From NCBI GenBank assembly GCA_018262455.1, contig JAGSPR010000133.1, positions 1 to 14,363 on the forward strand: a DNA stretch of 14,363 nt, given 5' to 3'. Source of the DNA: Deltaproteobacteria bacterium. Its GTDB lineage: Bacteria > Myxococcota > Polyangia > Haliangiales > Haliangiaceae. This document shows positions 13,762-14,363 of the stretch, in pieces. The position numbers and the translations under genes were made by a program. The notes under the pieces were generated by a model. It had not been told where the DNA came from, searched no databases, and saw only the letters and a list, made by a program, of their open reading frames with translations. Every line of letters starts with the position of its first letter. The first letter of the stretch is position 1.

Positions 13762-14363
13762 CCTGGGGCATCATCCCGGCGGCCGGTGTCGGCAGCCGCA
13801 TCCAGCCGCTCGCATTCTCGAAGGAGCTGTTGCCGGTCGGCAGCCGGCTCGAAGACGGCATCGAGCGACCACGGGCGGTCAGCGAATACCTCGTCGAGCG
13901 CATGGTGCTCGGCGGGGCCACGAAGATCTGCTTCGTCATCTCGCCGTCCAAGTCCGACATCGTCGAGTACTACGGCGGCGAGGTGGAGGGCGCATCGATC
14001 GCGTACGTGGTCCAGCAGAGCCCCGGCGGGCTGTGCGATGCGATCTTCCGGGCGCTGCCGCTGCTCGCTCCAGACGAGCCGGTGATCGTCGGGCTGCCCG
14101 ACACGATCTGGTTCCCCTCCAACGCGCTCGCGCTGCTCCCCGACGATCGCCTGAGCTTCCTGTGCTTCCCGGTCGACGACCCGCAGCACTTCGATGCCGT
14201 GGTCAGCGATCCAGATGGCCGGATCCGGGAGATCCAGGTCAAGCGACCTGGCGCTGCGAGCCACTGGGTGTGGGGCGCGTTCAAGCTGCCGGCACGCATG
14301 CTGGGCGAGCTCGCCAAGCTCTGGCACGAACCCGGCCGTCATGACACCTACATCGGCACGCTC
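13758..14363 (+). CDS. Sugar-phosphate nucleotidyltransferase, partial (C-terminus beyond window end)
   Basis: The 202 codons seen begin at ATG 13758 with AGGAG seven bases upstream, overlapping the previous stop as ATGA. The protein is an RmlA/GlmU-like NTP transferase (sugar 1-phosphate + NTP to NDP-sugar + PPi). Visible motifs are the nucleotide loop IPAAGVGSRIQPLAFSKELL (6-25, Arg14 and Lys22 as the key basic residues), RAVSEYLVERM (39-49), QQSPGGLCDAI (86-96) for base binding, and GLPDTIWFP (112-120) with the metal-binding Asp115. The base is not fixed by sequence: RmlA-like dTTP or CDP-type use are both possible, and the neighbouring CDP-paratose-epimerase-like SDR hints at CTP. It is the last gene seen of the operon, which continues past the window. 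Confidence 0.88.
   Translation, partial: MTWGIIPAAGVGSRIQPLAFSKELLPVGSRLEDGIERPRAVSEYLVERMVLGGATKICFVISPSKSDIVEYYGGEVEGASIAYVVQQSPGGLCDAIFRALPLLAPDEPVIVGLPDTIWFPSNALALLPDDRLSFLCFPVDDPQHFDAVVSDPDGRIREIQVKRPGAASHWVWGAFKLPARMLGELAKLWHEPGRHDTYIGTL

Overview
The window is very GC-rich, with G or C at most third codon positions. It carries many lipoproteins, c-type cytochrome domains of the planctomycete/myxobacterial type, and small proteins of a kind common in myxobacteria. I infer a large-genome Gram-negative soil or marine bacterium, most likely a member of the Myxococcota (deltaproteobacterial, Haliangiales/Polyangia-like). This rests on protein character only; no marker gene such as rRNA is present. 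No tRNA, rRNA, CRISPR array, insertion sequence or phage gene was seen.

Region 1 (1-5167) is an envelope block. A minus-strand pair encodes a secreted TolB/CsgG-like protein (cut by the window start) and a two-haem lipoprotein cytochrome with a C-terminal lectin-like domain. Facing away from it is a second two-haem cytochrome/peroxidase-like lipoprotein. It converges on a minus-strand pair of paralogous proline-linker lipoproteins driven by a readable sigma70-type promoter.

Region 2 (5274-8545) is housekeeping. Its main gene is a single-polypeptide acetate kinase fused to a PduL-type phosphotransacetylase, so both steps between acetate and acetyl-CoA lie on one protein. Divergent from it are slyX and a small CxxC zinc-ribbon gene. 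A minus-strand operon then encodes a GreA/GreB-like factor and a glutaredoxin-fold protein that has lost every cysteine.

Region 3 (8797-9515) holds a small, disordered-looking protein of unknown function and a nearly gene-free stretch. That stretch ends in a short relic of a sugar-nucleotide SDR.

Region 4 (9516 to the window end) is a tightly spaced plus-strand glycan operon. It encodes a CDP-paratose-2-epimerase-like SDR whose catalytic Tyr is replaced by Gln, a 720-residue fusion of two CgeB-like glycosyltransferase domains, an uncharacterised HD-like protein, and a sugar-phosphate nucleotidyltransferase that overlaps the HD gene by ATGA. Together they could activate a sugar 1-phosphate, alter the NDP-sugar, and transfer one or two sugars to a surface glycan. 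The HD-like protein is the unexplained part.

A recurring regulatory feature is a TANNNT -10 box placed only 6-8 nt before the start codon (genes at 2421, 7064 minus, 7130 and 7412). This suggests leaderless transcripts. Other genes in the window have ordinary Shine-Dalgarno sites.
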